Shown in pieces: positions 19,330 through 28,588 of a stretch of 64,000 nucleotides of DNA. The notes beneath the pieces were generated by a model. The model was not told the DNA's origin, did not search any database, and was given only the letters and a program-made list of their open reading frames with translations. The DNA is from Arthrobacter livingstonensis (lineage in GTDB: Bacteria; Actinomycetota; Actinomycetes; Actinomycetales; Micrococcaceae), in contig NZ_QJVD01000005.1 of assembly GCF_003219815.1 (NCBI RefSeq), positions 181,177 to 245,176 on the forward strand, read 5' to 3'. Numbering within the stretch: the stretch's first letter is position 1; each line of letters starts with the position of its first letter. A program made the translations under genes and the position numbers.

Positions 19330-19734
19330 CGGCGGGAACTGCTGCTGGTTGGTCATCTGCTGGTTTCGCTGCATCGCCTGCTGAACGGCCTGCTGGTGCG
19401 CCGCATTGTGCATGTCCAGCCCCGCATTCCGACCGATGCCCATGCCGCGCATCGCCACGGGCCGCATGGTGCCGTCGTCGTCCACGGACATCATGACGTA
19501 TCGACGCCCCTTGCCCCGGAGCAGCATGACCACGGTGGTCACGATGCCCGCGGCAATCAGCACCGCCACCACAATGAAGAACACGGCAAAGAACGAGCCT
19601 GAAAACAGTACGCTCTCCAGCCAGCCGCCCAGACCGCCTCCGGTCGGACTTCCTGGCACAAAGTCGCCCTGCACACCATTGCCCGGCGCCGCATCGGGCG
19701 GGAAAGGGACCGGGGCGTCATCAAAATGGAGCAT
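19321..19734 (-). CDS. Single-span membrane protein of unknown function
   Basis: This 137-residue protein is not assigned to a family. It has a Pro/Gly-rich outer segment (1-40), one hydrophobic helix (about 47-72, SFFAVFFIVVAVLIAAGIVTTVVML), a basic stop RGKGRR, and a soluble C-terminal part. The C-terminus contains MRGMGIGRNAGLDM and a Gln-rich tail with several QQ pairs. It starts nine bases after the small membrane gene at 19744-19923, so the two form a leftward operon and may act together at the membrane. A coding gene is likely from its ATG, position and residue pattern. Function is unknown. Confidence 0.6.
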   Translation of the reverse strand: MLHFDDAPVPFPPDAAPGNGVQGDFVPGSPTGGGLGGWLESVLFSGSFFAVFFIVVAVLIAAGIVTTVVMLLRGKGRRYVMMSVDDDGTMRPVAMRGMGIGRNAGLDMHNAAHQQAVQQAMQRNQQMTNQQQFPPGT

Positions 19735-19743
19735 GGCCCCGGC

Positions 19744-19923
19744 CTACCGTGAACCGGTGGGCGGAATGGATTCGCCGCGCGGGTGCGGGACGAATTCCGG
19801 CGGTCCCGCGTCCGGGTCCGGCACCCTCCCGCGCAGCCGCCCCACGACCAGCAGCACCACCATCGCCACGATGACGAGCGCAAACACGCCCACTGCCACC
19901 ACTACCCACACTGCACCCGACAT
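19744..19923 (-). CDS. Small single-span membrane protein (59 aa)
   Basis: MSGAVWVVVAVGVFALVIVAMVV forms one N-terminal membrane helix, followed by a short basic and Pro-rich tail ending GESIPPTGSR. The ATG at 19923 has a strong GGGGGAG site eight bases upstream, which decides this start over longer upstream readings. It is the first gene of a two-gene unit with the 137-residue membrane protein. No family is recognised; a structural or assembly role at the membrane is only a guess. Confidence 0.6.
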   Translation of the reverse strand: MSGAVWVVVAVGVFALVIVAMVVLLVVGRLRGRVPDPDAGPPEFVPHPRGESIPPTGSR

Positions 19924-20043
19924 GGTTCCACTCCCCCTGCATGATTGCTGCCCCCGTGTTCCGTTCAGCCAACCATGCCATCCCGGGCGGCATTTGCCCA
20001 CCATTTGCGCGCTTAAAGTACGACGACGGGGTGTCGCCTTCAC

Positions 20044-20168
20044 AAGGCCGTTTCACCTTTGGCCAGTGGTTCCCAAACGCCGCCCCACCCGGCGATACGG
20101 CGTTCGCCGATAAGGCACCAAAGCTGATACCGCGTCCCCCCAAAAGGGACCAAAGGTGATACGGCGTC
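20044..20168. repeat. Inverted array of 32-bp repeats, locus 2
   Basis: Units in inverted orientation start at 20091, 20123 and 20155, again spaced exactly 32 bp; cores read GGCGATACGGCGTT, GCTGATACCGCGTC and GGTGATACGGCGTC. Two more degenerate units in direct orientation start near 20044 and 20076. This matches locus 1 at 10673-10861 in unit length, core and direct-then-inverted order, but is more decayed. It fills most of the 301-bp gap between the small membrane gene and purH. Confidence 0.75.
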
Positions 20169-20173
20169 GGTTA

Positions 20174-20214
20174 ACGGACGGCGGCGGGCCAGCTGATGGC
20201 GACCCGCCGTCGTC
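20174..20214 (-). terminator. Hairpin terminator after purH
   Basis: GACGGCGGCGGG (20177-20188) pairs imperfectly with CCCGCCGTC (20203-20211) ten or so bases past the purH stop codon, next to the 32-bp array. Its GACGGCGGG arm resembles the arm of the livF terminator, which also adjoins an array. Confidence 0.6.
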
Positions 20215-20224
20215 GTGCTTTTTC

Positions 20225-21892
20225 CTAGTGGAAGAAGTGGCGGGAGCCGGTGAAGTACATGGTGACTCCAGCGGCGTTGGCGGCGGCGATGACTTCCTCG
20301 TCGCGGATGGACCCGCCGGGCTGGACCACGGCGCGGACGCCGGCGTCGAGCAGTATCTGCAGGCCGTCGGCAAAGGGGAAGAACGCGTCGGACGCAGCGA
20401 CGGAACCGACCGAGCGCTTCTCGGAGACGGCGCCCTTGGCACCCGCGGCGCCGCCGGCGGCGTCAACGGTGGAGGCCACGGCAACGCCGAGCGTGTTGGC
20501 GCGCTCCACGGCCAGCTTGCAGGAGTCGACCCGGTTGACCTGGCCCATGCCGATGCCGACGGTGGCGCCGTTGTTGGCAAGGAGGATCGCGTTGGACTTG
20601 GCGGCGCGCACTGCGGTCCAGGCGAAGGCGAGCTCGGCCAGCGTCGCGTCATCGGCGGCGGGGCCGCCGGCGAGCGTCCAGTTGGCGGGATCGTCGCCGT
20701 CGGCGTCGATCCGGTCGGCCATCTGCACCAGCATTCCGCCGGAGACCTGGCGGACCTCGGCCGGGTAGCGGCCGTAGCCCTCCGGCAATGCGAGCAGGCG
20801 GATGTTCTTCTTCTTGGAGAGGATCTCCACAGCTTCGGGCTCAAAATCCGGGGCGATGACAACTTCGGTGAAGATGTCCTTCACGGTCCGGGCCATGCCG
20901 GCGGTCACCGTGCGGTTGGCGGCAATCACGCCACCGTAGGCGGAGACGGGATCACAGGCGTGGGCCTTGCGGTGGGCGTCCGCGATGGGGTCCTCTGCGT
21001 CCACGGACGCAACCGCGACACCGCAGGGGTTGGCATGCTTGACCACGGCAACGGCCGGGCCATCGAAGTCGAAAGCGGCGCGAAGCGCGGCGTCGGCGTC
21101 GACAAAGTTGTTATAGCTCATGGCCTTGCCGTGCAGCTGGTCGGCCTGGGCGATGCCCGACGGGGCTGCCTTGTCGACATAGAGCGCGGCCTGCTGGTGC
21201 GGGTTTTCGCCGTAGCGCAGCACCTCGGAGCGTTCCAGCGAGTAGCCTGCGTAGGACGGCCAGTCGATGACGCCGTCGCCGTCCTCGTCCAGGAACTGGG
21301 CGGACGTCCAGGCGGCCACGGCGTTGTCGTACGCTGCCGTGTGGGCAAAGGCGGCGGCGGCCAGGCGCTGGCGGGCCACCAGGGTGAAGCCGCCCTCGGC
21401 TGCGGCAAGCACCACATCGGCGTACTTGGCGGGGTCCACCACCACGGCCACGGACGGGTGGTTCTTGGCTGCGGCGCGCACCATGGACGGTCCGCCAATG
21501 TCGATCTGCTCCACGACGGCGTCCTGTTCGGCACCGGACTTCACGGTGTCCACGAACGGATACAGGTTCACCACCACCAGGTCGAAGGGCTCCACGTGCA
21601 GTTCCTCCAGCTGGCGGACGTGGTCCGGCAGGCGGCGGTCGGCCAGGATGCCGGCGTGGACCATGGGGTGCAGCGTCTTGACGCGGCCGTCGAGGGCCTC
21701 GGGAAATCCGGTCAGCTCGGAAACCTCGGTCACGGGGACGCCCGCGGCCGCAATCCTGGCGGCGGTGGAACCGGTGGAAACGATTGAAACACCGGCGGCG
21801 TGCAGGCCGATGGCCAACTCCTCCAGACCGGTTTTGTCGTAGACCGAGATCAGGGCCCGGCGGATGGGAACACGGTTAAAAGAGCTGGTCAC
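20225..21892 (-). CDS. purH: Bifunctional AICAR transformylase/IMP cyclohydrolase
   Basis: PurH catalyses the last two steps of IMP synthesis: formylation of AICAR with 10-formyl-THF, then ring closure. The 555 residues contain the N-terminal cyclohydrolase domain ([17 protein letters not shown], then [19 protein letters not shown]) and the C-terminal transformylase domain. The latter has [13 protein letters not shown] and the catalytic [10 protein letters not shown]. The GTG at 21892 is chosen because GGAGA lies seven bases before it and it gives the usual N-terminus; the longer reading from 21928 has no such site. In many actinobacteria purN is its neighbour; here purN lies 8 kb away at 29750 on the same strand. 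Confidence 0.93.
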   Translation of the reverse strand: MTSSFNRVPIRRALISVYDKTGLEELAIGLHAAGVSIVSTGSTAARIAAAGVPVTEVSELTGFPEALDGRVKTLHPMVHAGILADRRLPDHVRQLEELHVEPFDLVVVNLYPFVDTVKSGAEQDAVVEQIDIGGPSMVRAAAKNHPSVAVVVDPAKYADVVLAAAEGGFTLVARQRLAAAAFAHTAAYDNAVAAWTSAQFLDEDGDGVIDWPSYAGYSLERSEVLRYGENPHQQAALYVDKAAPSGIAQADQLHGKAMSYNNFVDADAALRAAFDFDGPAVAVVKHANPCGVAVASVDAEDPIADAHRKAHACDPVSAYGGVIAANRTVTAGMARTVKDIFTEVVIAPDFEPEAVEILSKKKNIRLLALPEGYGRYPAEVRQVSGGMLVQMADRIDADGDDPANWTLAGGPAADDATLAELAFAWTAVRAAKSNAILLANNGATVGIGMGQVNRVDSCKLAVERANTLGVAVASTVDAAGGAAGAKGAVSEKRSVGSVAASDAFFPFADGLQILLDAGVRAVVQPGGSIRDEEVIAAANAAGVTMYFTGSRHFFH

Positions 21893-21967
21893 AGAATTTC
21901 TCCAGGGGTTGGTCGATGATGGCGACACATTGAGTTTATGCCACTACCAATCGGTAGGCTTTCAGCC

Positions 21968-23605
21968 ATGACTCCCCGAGATCACTCCCCCGCGCCCGTT
22001 GTGGACCCGGCCGGCGCTGCGGCCCCGGTGTCCGGCCCGTCCGCCGAGCAGCCGCCAGAGCTGTCCGCCGGCGTGCCGGCGGAGCTGCCGCGCCTGGTCA
22101 ATTCCGTCATCTGGCCCGGCTTCGTGGGCACCACGGTGCCGGAGTGGCTGGACCGGGCACTGCGCAACGGGCTGGCGGGCGTGGTGTACTTCAGTCACAA
22201 CATCGACCCCGACGCCCCCGAACAGGTGGCGGCGCTCTCTGCCGCCATCCGGGAAGCCAACCCGTCCGCCGTCGTCGGCGTGGACGAAGAGGGCGGGAAC
22301 GTCACCCGCCTGCAGGCGCGCGACGGTTCCACCATCCCCGGTGCGGCGGTGCTTGGCACGCTGGACGACCCGGCGGTGACGGCCGCCGCCGGCCGCGCGA
22401 TCGGCCGCCTCTGCCGGGCCGCCGGGGTGAACCTGGCCATTGCCCCCGTGGCGGATGTGAACACGAACCCCCTGAACCCGGTGATCGGCGTGCGCGCCTT
22501 TGGTTCCTCCACGGAGCTGGTCAGCGTGCACACCGCGGCCGCCTTGGCCGGGATCCAGTCGCAGCGGGTCGGCGCCTGCGCCAAGCACTTCCCCGGCCAT
22601 GGCGACACCGTGGCGGACTCGCACCTGGACGTGGCCCGGGTGGAGCTGACCCTGGAGCAGCTTCGCGAACACCACCTGCCGCCGTTCCAGGCCGCGTTCG
22701 ACGCCGGGGTGGCCGCCGTGATGAGCGCGCACATCATCGTCCCGGAGCTGGGCAGCGCGCCGGCCACCCTGAACCCCCGCGCCGGGGCGCTCCTGCGGGA
22801 CCTTGGATTTGAGGGGCTGCTGATCACCGACGCGTTGGACATGGCTGCCGTCCGCGCCACCGTCGGACCAGGTGAAGGCGCCGTCCTGGCCCTGCTGGCC
22901 GGGGCGGACCTGCTCTGCGTGGGCAACCCGCTCAACGCCTACACCTCGGGCCTCGACGACGAATCCTGCTATGCCGAGGTGTTTGGCGCTGTGTTCGACG
23001 CCGTTTCCTCCGGGCGCCTGCCGGTGTCCGTACTGCGCCGCGCGGCCGGGCGGGTTGCGGCGTTTGCGCAGTGGTCCCAGGGCGTCCCCGATGACGCGTT
23101 GGCTGACAGCGCGGGCGGCTCCGACGGCCTGGACAGCGCGGATTGGGTGGATGTCGCCGCCCGTGCCTGCCGCGTGGACCGGGGATCCGGCGCCGTCTCG
23201 CTGGGCGGCCCCGACGCGGTGGTCACGCTGCTCGACGCCCGCACAGGGCACAACATGGCGGCCGGACCCACGGAAAATTTCATAGCCACAGCCTTGCTGG
23301 AGGACTACCAGGTCTTCGTGCCGGCAGTGTCCCTGCTAAGCCCGGAGGACCTGTCCGATCTGGTTTCCGCCGCCGCCTCACGAGGGGAATCAGTACTCGT
23401 CATTGTTGATTCACTCTTGTCACCGGACCAGCAGGCAACTCTTGCCGCGGTGGCCGCCGTCGCACCCCGGGCGCTGTGCATCAACGCCGGCCTGGCACCG
23501 GCCCCGGGGACCGCAACCGGCACCGCGTTGACCACCATCCATTGCCATGGATTCAGCCGTGTCAGCGCGGAAGCCGTGGTCAGCCTCCTCACCCCTGGCA
23601 GCTAA
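21968..23605 (+). CDS. Glycoside hydrolase family 3, NagZ-like beta-N-acetylhexosaminidase
   Basis: This 545-residue protein has an N-terminal Pro/Ala-rich stretch and a GH3 TIM barrel. It carries the NagZ-type motif KHFPGHGDTVADSHLD (from about residue 206), whose Asp-His pair serves as acid/base in this subgroup. The nucleophile Asp288 lies in LLITDALDMAAV. A C-terminal domain of about 200 residues follows. NagZ enzymes release GlcNAc from muropeptides or chitin fragments. No convincing signal peptide is seen, so it is probably cytosolic, as for muropeptide recycling. Together with the RpiR repressor and murQ next door it fits a cell-wall recycling block. The ATG at 21968 is taken as start; an in-frame earlier start at 21938 is possible. 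Confidence 0.87.
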   Translation: MTPRDHSPAPVVDPAGAAAPVSGPSAEQPPELSAGVPAELPRLVNSVIWPGFVGTTVPEWLDRALRNGLAGVVYFSHNIDPDAPEQVAALSAAIREANPSAVVGVDEEGGNVTRLQARDGSTIPGAAVLGTLDDPAVTAAAGRAIGRLCRAAGVNLAIAPVADVNTNPLNPVIGVRAFGSSTELVSVHTAAALAGIQSQRVGACAKHFPGHGDTVADSHLDVARVELTLEQLREHHLPPFQAAFDAGVAAVMSAHIIVPELGSAPATLNPRAGALLRDLGFEGLLITDALDMAAVRATVGPGEGAVLALLAGADLLCVGNPLNAYTSGLDDESCYAEVFGAVFDAVSSGRLPVSVLRRAAGRVAAFAQWSQGVPDDALADSAGGSDGLDSADWVDVAARACRVDRGSGAVSLGGPDAVVTLLDARTGHNMAAGPTENFIATALLEDYQVFVPAVSLLSPEDLSDLVSAAASRGESVLVIVDSLLSPDQQATLAAVAAVAPRALCINAGLAPAPGTATGTALTTIHCHGFSRVSAEAVVSLLTPGS

Positions 23606-23922
23606 AACCCGCCGCTCCCTTGCGGATCACACATGCGCGCCACCACGCCCGCCCCGTGCGCATTCCTAGAGTTCAGTTTCCCCATGCGCCGGGCCAGCCA
23701 CGAGTGTCGCGCATGACGAAAGTGGCTTAACGTATGCGCAAGACCGCACACGCGTGCTGCGCCCACGGAACGTGAAGTTTCCGCATGCGCACGACTCAGC
23801 CCGAATCTTGCGCGGAGTAGCTTATGCGCAACCTCCGGACCCCGGCCCTGCGGATGCGCGAAGCAGCCGCAGCCCCTGCGCAACATTCAGGCCGAACCCT
23901 GCACATAAGCGACGTGCCAGGG
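23606..23922. repeat. Noncoding gap with spaced TGCGC/GCGCA elements
   Basis: The 317-bp gap between the convergent GH3 and RpiR genes carries many TGCGC or GCGCA pentamers at short intervals, some as paired units (CATGCGCC ... GCGCATG, TATGCGCA ... CTGCGC). Similar material lies at 41445-41665, 44895-45020 and 49260-49410. It has the look of a dispersed, hairpin-forming intergenic repeat. No gene or RNA is recognised inside. Confidence 0.6.
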
Positions 23923-24807
23923 TCAGGCGCGGGAGGTGCCCGTGTCCGCGCCCGGGCCGGTGACCGCCTGGTGGGTGGCGCCAAGGGCGGCCACTGAGCG
24001 GTCGTACTGGCGCTGGGCCACGGCCACGAACAGGCAGTCGACCACCGCCAGCTGGGAAATTCGCGACGCCATGGCCCCGGCCCGGAATGCCGTCTCACGC
24101 ACCATCGTGGCCAGGCACAGCGCAGCGTCGGCGCCGGCCGGAGACTCGGGTGCGTTGGTCACCAGCAGGGTCGGCGCCCCGGCCGCCCGCGCCAGCCGGA
24201 GGAATTCCACGACTGAGGCCGTCTTCCCGCCGTGCGAGAACACGACGGCGACGTCGGCGGCCGTCATCAGCGACGCACCCATGAGGGCGTTGTCCGCATT
24301 GCCAAAGGCAGAAACGTTCAGTCCAATGCGGAACAGCTTGTAGCGCAGGTCCTCGGCCACCACGGCCCCGGCGCCCACGCCGTACACATTGATGCGCCGG
24401 GCCGCCGCAATCAAGCCCACGGCCCGTTCAAGCACGGTCAAATCCAGGTTCTTGGTGGTTTCCTCAAGGCCCAGCACCTCGGAAAAGCGTATCCGGTCCA
24501 CCATGTCCGCCAGGCTGGCGCCCGGGCTGATGTCGTCCCCAAACCCGGGGTCCCGGGCCTCGGCGGCGGCCGCACCTTCACGGCCCAGCTCCGTGGCCAT
24601 GGCCAGGCGCAATTGCGCATACCCGGTCAGGCCGATGGAGCGGCAAAACCGGACCACGGAGGGGTCCGAGGTAGAGCCCAGCCGCGCCAATTCCGTCACA
24701 GTGTGCGTCAGGACCACGGAGGGATCGGCGATGATGACGTCGGCCACGCGCATGGCCGCGGGCGTCAGTGATGCCCGTTTGGCGTGGATGACTGACTGAA
24801 TGCTCAA
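23923..24807 (-). CDS. MurR/RpiR family transcriptional regulator
   Basis: This 294-residue protein has an N-terminal RpiR helix-turn-helix (about 1-75, including TVTELARLGSTSDPSVVRFCRSIGLTGYAQLR) and a C-terminal SIS sugar-isomerase domain (about 120-270, including RRINVYGVGAGAVVAEDLRYKLFRIG and VVFSHGGKTASVVEF). SIS-type regulators of this family bind phosphosugars; MurR senses MurNAc-6-phosphate. A TTG start at 24807 is chosen because AGGAGG lies five bases upstream; the earlier GTG at 24834 would cover that site. It faces murQ across a 130-bp region with a perfect palindrome, so it very likely controls murQ and the genes after it. Confidence 0.88.
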   Translation of the reverse strand: MSIQSVIHAKRASLTPAAMRVADVIIADPSVVLTHTVTELARLGSTSDPSVVRFCRSIGLTGYAQLRLAMATELGREGAAAAEARDPGFGDDISPGASLADMVDRIRFSEVLGLEETTKNLDLTVLERAVGLIAAARRINVYGVGAGAVVAEDLRYKLFRIGLNVSAFGNADNALMGASLMTAADVAVVFSHGGKTASVVEFLRLARAAGAPTLLVTNAPESPAGADAALCLATMVRETAFRAGAMASRISQLAVVDCLFVAVAQRQYDRSVAALGATHQAVTGPGADTGTSRA

Positions 24808-24860
24808 CGAATCCTCCTGGCAAATTTCACCCAAGTCTATGGGTGCCGCGCCACAAATTC

Positions 24861-24873
24861 GTAAATAATTTAC
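24861..24873. promoter_or_regulatory. Palindromic operator between rpiR and murQ
   Basis: GTAAATAATTTAC is a perfect 13-base palindrome in an AT-rich island of an otherwise GC-rich region. GTTATAG, a possible -10 box for murQ, begins a few bases downstream. RpiR/MurR proteins bind short AT-rich inverted repeats of this kind, so this is the probable operator for the divergent pair. Confidence 0.6.
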
Positions 24874-24937
24874 AATCGTTATAGACGGCTGGAATCCAAA
24901 TTACCGGCCGCATCCAGAGCTGCAGGGAAGGCCCGCC

Positions 24938-25981
24938 TTGACCACCCCCATGAACGCCTCGAGGAACGCCCCGTCCACCCCCACGGACGCGCCAACGGAC
25001 TCCCCAACGGACGCCGCCGTGAACACCGTACGCGGCACTCCCGCGGACGCCACTGTGGCCCTCCGTTCCGAGCTCGCCACACTGGTCACCGAGTCCGCCA
25101 ATCCCCACTACCCGGATCTGGCCGCCCTCACCACCACGGAGCTCGCCGCGGCCATGAACACCGAGGACGCGCTGGTCCCCGCCACCATCCAACGGCACGT
25201 CCCCACCATCGCCGCCATCATCGACCAGGTCGCCACGCGGATGCAGGCCGGCGGCCGCCTCATCTACGTGGGCGCGGGCACCCCCGGGCGCGTGGGCATC
25301 CTGGACGCCAGCGAGTGCCCACCCACCTTCGGCACCGACCCCTCAAAAGTGGTGGGCGTGATCGCCGGCGGCAGCACAGCCGTCAACCAGGCCGTCGAAA
25401 ATGCCGAGGACAGCGGGGAGGCCGCGCAACGGGACATGGCAGCCCTCAAGCTGACCAAAAACGACTCCGTGATCGGGATGGCCGCCTCCGGCCGCACCCC
25501 CTACGTCATCGCCGCCGTCACGGCCGCGCGCCAGCACGGCGCCTACACGGTGGGCTTCGCCTGCAACGAAAGCTCACCCCTGGGCAACGCCGCCGACACG
25601 GCCCTGGAGATTGTGGTCGGCCCGGAAATCCTCGCCGGCTCCACGAGGCTGAAGGCCGGCACCTGCCAGAAACTGGTCCTGAACATGATCAGCACCCTCA
25701 CCATGGTCCGGCTCGGCAAGACGTACAAGAACTTCATGGTGGACCTCCGCGCCACCAACGCCAAGCTCCGGGCACGCAGCGAACGCACCCTGATGCGCGC
25801 CACGGACTGCGACTCCGCCACGGCGACCGCCACCCTCGAGGCCACCGGCGGCCACGTGAAGGCCGCGATCCTGGCCATCATGACGGGACTGCCGGCAACC
25901 CGGGCCATTGAGCTGCTCGAGGAGAACAACGGCTTCCTGCCGGCCGCCATCAGCGCCAACTCCACCACCGGAACCCACTGA
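24938..25981 (+). CDS. murQ: N-acetylmuramic acid 6-phosphate etherase
   Basis: MurQ cleaves the lactyl ether of MurNAc-6-phosphate to give GlcNAc-6-phosphate and D-lactate. The 347 residues start with a Thr/Pro-rich tail (about 45) and then show the MurQ core. This has LTTTELAAAMNTEDALVPATI, GGRLIYVGAGTPGRVGILDASECPPTFGT (with the catalytic Glu) and MAASGRTPYVIAAVTAA. It ends in a C-terminal helical domain with the MurQ-type region SERTLMRAT. A TTG at 24938 follows GGGAAGG at six bases; the ATG at 24950 is an alternative. It heads a rightward operon with a serine hydrolase and an MFS transporter. No MurNAc kinase or PTS gene is visible, so the source of its substrate is open. Confidence 0.92.
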   Translation: MTTPMNASRNAPSTPTDAPTDSPTDAAVNTVRGTPADATVALRSELATLVTESANPHYPDLAALTTTELAAAMNTEDALVPATIQRHVPTIAAIIDQVATRMQAGGRLIYVGAGTPGRVGILDASECPPTFGTDPSKVVGVIAGGSTAVNQAVENAEDSGEAAQRDMAALKLTKNDSVIGMAASGRTPYVIAAVTAARQHGAYTVGFACNESSPLGNAADTALEIVVGPEILAGSTRLKAGTCQKLVLNMISTLTMVRLGKTYKNFMVDLRATNAKLRARSERTLMRATDCDSATATATLEATGGHVKAAILAIMTGLPATRAIELLEENNGFLPAAISANSTTGTH

Positions 25982-26004
25982 AGTACGACGCCGGGAGCCC
26001 ACCC

Positions 26005-27081
26005 ATGCCTGCCACCCACCCACACCCGAGCACAGAAATACAACGCCTTCTGGACCAGGCAGTCACGGACGGCGTGGCACCCGCGGCAAGCTGCGCCGTC
26101 GTGCTTGAGGGGCAGGCACTGCCGGTGCTGACGGCAGGGACGGCAACGCCGGGGACGTTTTTCGACCTGGCCTCCGTGACCAAGCTGTTCACCGCCGTCA
26201 CCATGCTGTCCCTGGTGGACGGCGGCGTGCTGGAGCTGGATGCCCCCATCGGGGAAAGGCTGCCAGCGTACGGGCGCGGGGAGAAGTCGCGGGTCACGCT
26301 GCGGCAGCTGCTCACGCACACCTCCGGCCTGCCCTCGGAGTGGCGCGGCTGGGAGCGTGCGCTGCGCGAAGGCCGGCCCTTTGACCGCGCCGCTCTGGTC
26401 AACGACCTCCTCGGCACGGACTTGGAAGCCGCACCCGGAACCCGGTTCGAGTATTCCTGCGCCGGATTCAATACGGCCATGGCGCTGGCCGAGCACGTGG
26501 CGGGGCAACCGTGGGCGTCCCTCGTTGCAGACAAGGTGCTGTCCAGGCTCGGCACGGACGGCATCACCGGAACACCGGAACCGGCCAAGTGTGCGCCGAC
26601 CGAGAACCAGGCGGCGCTGGGCCGCGGCCTGGTCCGGGGCGTCGTGCACGACGAGGCGGCATGGTCGCTGGGCGGGCTCAGCGGCAATGCCGGCATGTTT
26701 GCCACCGCGGAGGGCCTGGCCCGCTTTGGCGAGGCCCTTCGCACCGGCCTGGAAGGAGTCCTCTCCCCCGGCCTCGCCAGCGAGATGTGGAGCAGCCAGC
26801 TTCCCGACATGCTGGGCAACAATTTCAACCCCCGCGATCCGGGCTTTGGCCACGGACTGGGGCTGCGCATCAACCAGCAGCCGTGGATGGGCACGCACGG
26901 CAGGGAGGCCCGGGGCCACGGCGGCTTTACAGGCACCTCGCTACTGATCGACAGGGAAAACGGCATCACCATTGCGCTGCTCACCAACCGCGTCAGCCCC
27001 AGCCGCGACGGGGATGACGCAACGGGGCTGCGCAAGGCCATGTCCGACGTCGTCTATTCTGGTAAAAATGACTCGAACTAA
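26005..27081 (+). CDS. Serine hydrolase of the class C beta-lactamase/PBP fold
   Basis: This 358-residue protein has the SxxK pair Ser57-Lys60 (SVTK), a Tyr-Ser-Cys variant of the YxN motif (RFEYSCAGFN) and a C-terminal HGGFTGTS in place of KTG. Such beta-lactamase-related proteins include esterases, D-aminopeptidases and muropeptide amidases. No signal peptide is seen, so the site is probably cytosolic. It lies 23 bases after murQ and 15 bases before the MFS gene, in one operon. A role on muropeptide-derived peptides or lactyl compounds is plausible; resistance to beta-lactams is unlikely without export. Confidence 0.82.
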   Translation: MPATHPHPSTEIQRLLDQAVTDGVAPAASCAVVLEGQALPVLTAGTATPGTFFDLASVTKLFTAVTMLSLVDGGVLELDAPIGERLPAYGRGEKSRVTLRQLLTHTSGLPSEWRGWERALREGRPFDRAALVNDLLGTDLEAAPGTRFEYSCAGFNTAMALAEHVAGQPWASLVADKVLSRLGTDGITGTPEPAKCAPTENQAALGRGLVRGVVHDEAAWSLGGLSGNAGMFATAEGLARFGEALRTGLEGVLSPGLASEMWSSQLPDMLGNNFNPRDPGFGHGLGLRINQQPWMGTHGREARGHGGFTGTSLLIDRENGITIALLTNRVSPSRDGDDATGLRKAMSDVVYSGKNDSN

Positions 27082-27096
27082 CCAGGGACAGGCACC

Positions 27097-28449
27097 ATGG
27101 GCACGAACACGGCAATGATCACCGGCGATGCGGTGGTTCAGGAACTGCCGTGGCGGTGGCGCGTGCAGGGCAGCATCTTCCTCATTGGCGGGCTCGGCTT
27201 CATGTTCGACGCCTGGGACGTGACGCTCAACGGTTTCCTCATTCCGCTGTTGTCAAAGGAGTGGGGGCTGGCGCCCGGGCAGGCGGCCTGGATCGGCACG
27301 GCGAACCTGATCGGCATGGCCGTGGGCGCGTTTGTGTGGGGTTCCATCGCCGACGTGATCGGGCGCAAGACGGCGTTCACACTGACGCTTCTGATCTTCT
27401 CCCTCTTTACGGTGCTGGGCGCCTTCTCCAACGACATGGTGCTGTTTTGCGTGTTCCGCTTCGTGGCCGGTTTTGGGCTGGGCGGGTGCATCCCGGTGGA
27501 CTACGCGCTGGTGGGCGAGTTCACGCCGCGCAAACACCGCGGCCGGGTGCTGACGGCCATGGACGCGTGGTGGCCCATCGGCGCGTCGCTGTGCGGCGTG
27601 GTCTCTGCGGTGTTGATGGCGCAGTTCGGGAACTGGCGCCTGCTGCTGCTGGTCCTGGTGCTGCCGGCGCTGCTCGTGTTCTGGGTGCGCACGCACGTCC
27701 CGGAGTCGCCGCTGTTTCTGGTGCGGGCGGGGCGGCCGGAGCAGGCGAAAGCCGTCATTGATGAGCTGATCAGCCGCACGAGTGCCGTGGTGGGACCATG
27801 GAAACTCCCGGATCCAGCCGATGTACCCAAGCTGTCGCTGGGCAAGGTCCGCGACCAGCTGGCGGGACTATGGCGCTTTAACTGGCGCATCACGGGTATT
27901 GCGTGGTCGTTGTTCCTGACCATCCTGCTGGTGTATTACGGCGCCTTGACGTGGATGCCGTCCATCCTGGTGGCCACAGGCTACGCACAAAACAAGGCCT
28001 TTATGGCTACGGCCTCGATGACGGCGATCGGCTTCCTCGGAGTGGTGGCCGCGGCGCTGCTCGTGGAGCGAGTGGGACGGAAATGGATCCTGGCCGTGAC
28101 GGGCCCCGGCGCGGCGCTGTCGCTGGTCATCTTCGCGCTGGTCCTGGACGCCCCGGCCGCCGCCCAGCTGTGGCTGCTGGTGTTCGGCTTTGTGGTCCAG
28201 GTGGCCATCCCCGTGCTCTATACCTACGTTTCCGAGCTCTACCCCACGCACCTGCGCGCCACGGGATTTGGTTGGGCGTCCACCGTTTCACGCGTCGGCG
28301 CCGGCCTGGTGCCGCTCATTTTCGGTTCGCTGCTGTGGCCGGTGCTGGGCCTGCCGCTCACGTTTGCCCTGACCGGCGCGCTGGTGCTGCTGGCCGTGGT
28401 CTGGATGGCCGTCTCAGCTCCCGAGACGAAGGGCGCTGCGTTGCACTAA
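27097..28449 (+). CDS. MFS transporter of the murQ operon
   Basis: This 450-residue major facilitator has twelve predicted helices. It carries the loop 2-3 motif GSIADVIGRKTAF and the helix 4-5 segment RFVAGFGLGGCIPVDYALVGEFTPRKHRGR, typical of sugar-porter and aromatic-acid (AAHS-like) groups. The second half has ERVGRKWIL. It ends the murQ operon, only 15 bases after the serine hydrolase. A cell-wall sugar or muropeptide import role is suggested by context alone. Sugar-porter proteins of this group also carry acids such as shikimate or benzoate, so the substrate stays open. Confidence 0.82.
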   Translation: MGTNTAMITGDAVVQELPWRWRVQGSIFLIGGLGFMFDAWDVTLNGFLIPLLSKEWGLAPGQAAWIGTANLIGMAVGAFVWGSIADVIGRKTAFTLTLLIFSLFTVLGAFSNDMVLFCVFRFVAGFGLGGCIPVDYALVGEFTPRKHRGRVLTAMDAWWPIGASLCGVVSAVLMAQFGNWRLLLLVLVLPALLVFWVRTHVPESPLFLVRAGRPEQAKAVIDELISRTSAVVGPWKLPDPADVPKLSLGKVRDQLAGLWRFNWRITGIAWSLFLTILLVYYGALTWMPSILVATGYAQNKAFMATASMTAIGFLGVVAAALLVERVGRKWILAVTGPGAALSLVIFALVLDAPAAAQLWLLVFGFVVQVAIPVLYTYVSELYPTHLRATGFGWASTVSRVGAGLVPLIFGSLLWPVLGLPLTFALTGALVLLAVVWMAVSAPETKGAALH

Positions 28450-28588
28450 GGGCCAAACGCCCCGTGCACAGCCCCTGCCCCAAGCGCGACGACGGACCCC
28501 CCCCTTCGGGCACCCGGTCCTGTCAGCCTTTGCCCACCTTGGGCCGGTATCCTGGGCCGGAATCCCGTTTCACTTTTCAAGGAGAACC

